NCBI RefSeq assembly: GCF_030815415.1
Contig: NZ_JAUSWW010000001.1
Span: 1,798,001 to 1,862,000 of the forward strand
Reading direction: 5' to 3'
Length of the DNA stretch: 64,000 nt
Source of the DNA: Streptomyces canus
Lineage (GTDB): Bacteria > Actinomycetota > Actinomycetes > Streptomycetales > Streptomycetaceae
Part shown: positions 61,266 through 64,000 of the stretch, in pieces
How the letters are laid out: every line of letters begins with the position of its first letter
Position numbering within the stretch: position 1 is the stretch's first letter
Program-made: the position numbers and the translations under genes
Notes under the pieces: generated by a model
Seen by the model: only the letters and a program-made list of their open reading frames with translations
Database searches by the model: none
What the model was told of the DNA's origin: nothing

Positions 61266-62564
61266 CTATAGGAGCGTCAGCGCACACTCCGCCCCGGCCC
61301 GCCCCTCAGACGGCGGCACCGGCAGCCCCAGCAGTCCGCAGTAACAGTTGTCGATGGCTGCGCACATCACCTCCGGCGCAAAGGCCTCCCGCACACGCTC
61401 GCGCCCATGCTCCCCCATGGCGCAAGCCTCCCGCGGATGGTCAAGCAGCCAGCCAACCGCCCGGGCCAGACCCTCCGGATCAGCCGGCGCCGCGAGCAGC
61501 CCCGTAGCCCCGTGCTCCACCAGATCAGGCACACCATTGACAGCCGTCGCGGCCACCGGGCGGCCGGTGGCAAGCGCCTCGGTGAGTGCACGGCCGAGCC
61601 CCTCGTAAAGCGACGTGATCACGAAGACATCCATCGCAGCGACCAGCCAAGCGGCGTCCGGACGGAAGCCAGTGATCCTTATGCGCACGCCGAGTTCGGC
61701 GGCGAGCCGTTGGACCTCCTCCGCCAGCGGCCCGTCACCGACCATGATGAACGCTGTGTTCGGGTGCTCGGCATGTACTGCGGCGGCCATCCGGACGAAG
61801 TCCAGCGGGGCCTTCTGTGCGTCGATCCGGCCGACCGTGCCGACGAGAGTCGTACCGCGGGGCACGCCGAGCACATGTCGGGCGACGGGATCGAACCGCT
61901 CGGGAATGTGCCGCAGGTCCACGGCGGACGGCACCACCTGTACGCGACCCGGCGGAGCCAGTCGCTCCTCGACGGCCTGCTCGGCCACGCGCGGCGCGAC
62001 GGCGAGGAACCGGTGGGTGAAGCGGCGCGTCGCCCGCTCCAGCCAGCGGTAGGCCGTGCGCTTGGGCCGGGACAGGTACGGATGGAAGCTGAAGCCGTGG
62101 AAGGTGTGCACCACCACGGGTGTGCGGCACAACCGCGCGGCGATCCGGCCGAGGAATCCGCCCTTGGCCGAGTGGGTGTGCACTACGGTGAACCGCTCCC
62201 GCCGGAGGAGCCGCACCAGCCGCCACAGAACCAGCAGATCCGCGGGGGTCAGGGTGTGCCGGTATCCCGGTATCTCGACCGTGCGTACCCCGGCGGCCCT
62301 GGCCCGCTCCCACAGTTCGCCGCCCGGCACTCCGGTGATCCAGACCTCGTACCGGTTGGGGTCCATGCCCGCGGCCGACAGCAGCGTGTTACCACCAGCT
62401 CCCGCGTGGAACCGCGTGATGACGTGCAGGACCTTGATGCGGGGCAGCGCCGGCGGCAACGGCAGCAGCGCCGCCGGCGCCACCTTCGGGGGTGGCGTGG
62501 GCCAGTCGGCGGCCGTTGCGTCCGACGGCCGCGAGTAAGTGGCAGGGGTCCCGCTCCGCATCAT
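61266..62564 (-). CDS. GT4-type glycosyltransferase, unrelated to the tandem set
   Basis: Glycosyltransferase of 432 residues, GT-B fold: KVLHVITRFHAGAGGNTLLSA (about 43-63), HTHSAKGGFLGRIAARL, donor lobe LVGTVGRIDAQKAPLDFVRM and E-x7-E in EGLGRALTEALATG. A proline-rich N-terminal extension of about 40 residues precedes the first lobe; a start at a later codon is possible. It converges with the IS110 remnant. Its upstream region contains AT-rich motif C 24 bp before the ATG. Confidence 0.9.
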   Translation of the reverse strand: MMRSGTPATYSRPSDATAADWPTPPPKVAPAALLPLPPALPRIKVLHVITRFHAGAGGNTLLSAAGMDPNRYEVWITGVPGGELWERARAAGVRTVEIPGYRHTLTPADLLVLWRLVRLLRRERFTVVHTHSAKGGFLGRIAARLCRTPVVVHTFHGFSFHPYLSRPKRTAYRWLERATRRFTHRFLAVAPRVAEQAVEERLAPPGRVQVVPSAVDLRHIPERFDPVARHVLGVPRGTTLVGTVGRIDAQKAPLDFVRMAAAVHAEHPNTAFIMVGDGPLAEEVQRLAAELGVRIRITGFRPDAAWLVAAMDVFVITSLYEGLGRALTEALATGRPVAATAVNGVPDLVEHGATGLLAAPADPEGLARAVGWLLDHPREACAMGEHGRERVREAFAPEVMCAAIDNCYCGLLGLPVPPSEGRAGAECALTLL

Positions 62565-62586
62565 CGATCACCACCGGAGTTTCAGG

Positions 62587-62601
62587 CGTATATATACATT
62601 G
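62587..62601 (-). promoter_or_regulatory. AT-rich palindromic motif C
   Basis: On the minus strand CAATGTATATATACG, identical over 15 nt to motif B at 57549-57563. It lies just upstream of the fourth glycosyltransferase and between it and the divergent methyltransferase gene, so it could control either. The second half (GTAA...ACATAC) seen in motifs A and B is missing. Confidence 0.5.
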
Positions 62602-62677
62602 TACTCTTCGAGCGATTCGAGGTAATCCGCCCCAAGATGGGGTGTACGAGGCGCGCGTCGAGTCGAAGGGATCCCGT

Positions 62678-63649
62678 ATGCCCCTCGTCGAGCTGACAGC
62701 CGTCGAAAAGCTGCTGGTGTGCCCGCGCTGCCGGTCGGACGTGGTGTCCGAGCCCGGCGGCTTCCGTTGCACCGCTCCGGCCTGCCCATGCCACGTCCCG
62801 GCGGCCTTCCCCTGGGCCGGGCCATGGCCGGTGCTCGTCGACTTCGAGCGCAGTGTCGTGGACCGGGCGGCGGTGTTGGCACGGGCCGGTCGCCGTGACG
62901 CAGCGGAGCTGCCGACCGCCACGGGTGCCGAGGGACTTCCCGCTCCCCTGCGCCGCATCGCCAAGCCTCCCAACCGCGTCGCCGCCCGCAACATTGACCT
63001 GCTGCTGCGCGGTCTTCCCGGCCCCTCGCCGAGACTGCTTGTCGTCGGCGGGGCCACCGTCGGCAACGGCGTCGGCGCCGTCTACCGCGATCCGCGGGTC
63101 CAGGTGATCGGCTTCGACATCGTCGGCAGCCCGCTGACCCAGTTCATCGCCGATGCCCATGGGATTCCGCTGCCAGCGGGGAGCGTCGACGCGGTGCTGG
63201 TGCAGGCCGTACTGGAGCATGTACTCGATCCGGGCCTGGTCGTCGCCGAGATCCACCGGGTGCTCACGGACGGCGGTCTCGTCTACGCGGAGACACCGTT
63301 CCTGCAACAAGTGCACGCCGGTGCCCACGACTTCACGCGTTTCACCGCGAGTGGCCATCGCTATCTCTTCCGCCGGTTCGAGGAACTTGCCGCGGGCTCC
63401 GTCGCCGGCCCCGGCACCCAACTCCTGTGGAGCGTCGACCATGCGATCCGGGGCCTGACCCGCTCTGCCCTCGCGGGCCGTGCGCTGCGGGGCCTCATGT
63501 TCTGGCTGCGCGCCCTCGACCACCTGGTCCCACCGACCTTCGCGGAGGACGACGCGTCGGCCGTCTACTTCCTGGGGCGCAAGCGGGAGCGGGAGATGAC
63601 GGCCGCGGAGATCATCGGCTACTACCGCGGGGCGCAGGTGTCCGACTGA
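62678..63649 (+). CDS. Zinc-ribbon SAM-dependent methyltransferase
   Basis: Protein of 323 residues: an N-terminal zinc-ribbon-like region (CPRCRSD at about 16-22 and CTAPACPC at about 34-41), then a class I methyltransferase domain with LLVVGGATVGNGVGAVY as the SAM loop, FDIVGS, and VLVQAVLEHVLDPGLVVAEI. Similar proteins occur in polysaccharide and glycan clusters, where they may methylate sugars. AAGGGA precedes the ATG. Its last 28 bp overlap the convergent gene. Confidence 0.85.
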   Translation: MPLVELTAVEKLLVCPRCRSDVVSEPGGFRCTAPACPCHVPAAFPWAGPWPVLVDFERSVVDRAAVLARAGRRDAAELPTATGAEGLPAPLRRIAKPPNRVAARNIDLLLRGLPGPSPRLLVVGGATVGNGVGAVYRDPRVQVIGFDIVGSPLTQFIADAHGIPLPAGSVDAVLVQAVLEHVLDPGLVVAEIHRVLTDGGLVYAETPFLQQVHAGAHDFTRFTASGHRYLFRRFEELAAGSVAGPGTQLLWSVDHAIRGLTRSALAGRALRGLMFWLRALDHLVPPTFAEDDASAVYFLGRKREREMTAAEIIGYYRGAQVSD

Positions 63650-64000
63650 CCGGACAGGCGGCGCCGTCCCGTGCCCCTGACGCTGGTTGTGGAGCAGGGT
63701 CCTTTGCGTGCGACACCGGCGACGATGTAGCGCGAAGCTTCGGGTGCGAGGCGTTCGCAGACGACCCGGTCCACCGCTCCCAGGGCGCGACGCTGCTTCT
63801 CCGAGCGTCCCAGCAGACCGAGCACCCCGAGCGTCGTGACCTCGTATTCCTCGAACGGAGACAGCAGTGTGTCGATCTCCCCCAGCGAAGGGTAGAGCCA
63901 GCCTCTCTGCCCCCAGCCGAAGTGATGGCGAAGTGCCTCGTGTACCCGGCTGCCTCGCGCTCCTTCGACGAACCACAGTTCGCCGTCGGCCCGCAGAGCC
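63622..64000 (-). CDS. SAM-dependent methyltransferase-like protein, C-terminal part
   Basis: The minus strand is open from the window end with sequence ALRADGELWFVEGARGSRVH and HHFGWGQRGWLYPSLGEID, the usual post-catalytic part of class I methyltransferases (a strand carrying the loaded cofactor region followed by a large beta-hairpin). The final 40 residues are Arg/Gly/Ser-rich. The N-terminal part with the SAM-binding loop is outside the window, so the assignment rests on the tail only. Confidence 0.6.
   Translation of the reverse strand, partial: ALRADGELWFVEGARGSRVHEALRHHFGWGQRGWLYPSLGEIDTLLSPFEEYEVTTLGVLGLLGRSEKQRRALGAVDRVVCERLAPEASRYIVAGVARKGPCSTTSVRGTGRRRLSGQSDTCAPR

Overview
The window is a high-GC actinomycete chromosome segment, almost certainly Streptomyces. 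Third codon positions are nearly all G or C, GTG starts are common, many -10 hexamers sit only 6 nt before the start codon (leaderless mRNAs), and the gene set includes IolC/IolB/IolD, CobF/CobK, DUF574 methyltransferases, an ExxR-less conservon-type P450, a LAxTG protein and DUF4132. It is ordinary chromosome on the left and middle. On the right (about 52.5-64 kb) it becomes a rearranged surface-polysaccharide locus.

Layout. 0-9.8 kb: myo-inositol module. A sugar ABC transporter (ATPase, permease, lipoprotein; minus strand) diverges from iolC - aldolase-like - iolB - iolD - mmsA - gntR (plus strand). The two facing promoters carry the same 14-mer over their -35 boxes. 9.8-15.6 kb: DUF427 protein, aldo/keto reductase, NUDIX hydrolase, a PfkB kinase/class II aldolase pair diverging from a TetR regulator, tRNA-Pro(GGG), and a DUF309 protein whose 3' end has been tandemly copied. 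16-24.6 kb: cobF and cobK around a truncated MFS-MarR remnant and a zinc-ribbon protein, then HAD phosphatase, TauE permease, thiolase, lipase-like hydrolase, Dps, DUF3140 and a DUF574 methyltransferase.

24.6-31.5 kb: a compact minus-strand set: XRE-cupin regulator, M24-fold enzyme, E1-alpha, E1-beta, amidohydrolase, bicupin, degenerate SDR. I cannot match it to a described pathway. Two similar 19-bp sites, one before the regulator and one before the M24 gene, look like its operators. This is the best candidate for an undescribed metabolic system.

32-47.6 kb: DUF4333 protein with an FtsX-type ABC exporter and an orphan NarL response regulator; a CTAG-bounded palindrome between two convergent stop codons; an orphan P450; a K+ channel; small zinc-ribbon protein and lipoprotein; a second DUF574 methyltransferase; a glutamine-synthetase-like enzyme plus amidohydrolase (FluG split in two); NUDIX-like, DUF2218, LAxTG surface protein and DUF4132. 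47.8-52.3 kb: a complete trehalose/maltose-type ABC importer with its own ATPase.

52.5-64 kb: galE, a fused stump of a GGDEF-type membrane protein and a polysaccharide flippase, three tandem GT4-type glycosyltransferases that share blocks of perfect identity (the first being a three-lobe chimera), an IS110-type transposase remnant, a fourth glycosyltransferase and two methyltransferases. Three AT-rich palindromic motifs built on GTATATATAC mark this locus. Tandem duplication, gene conversion and deletion appear to have remodelled it recently.
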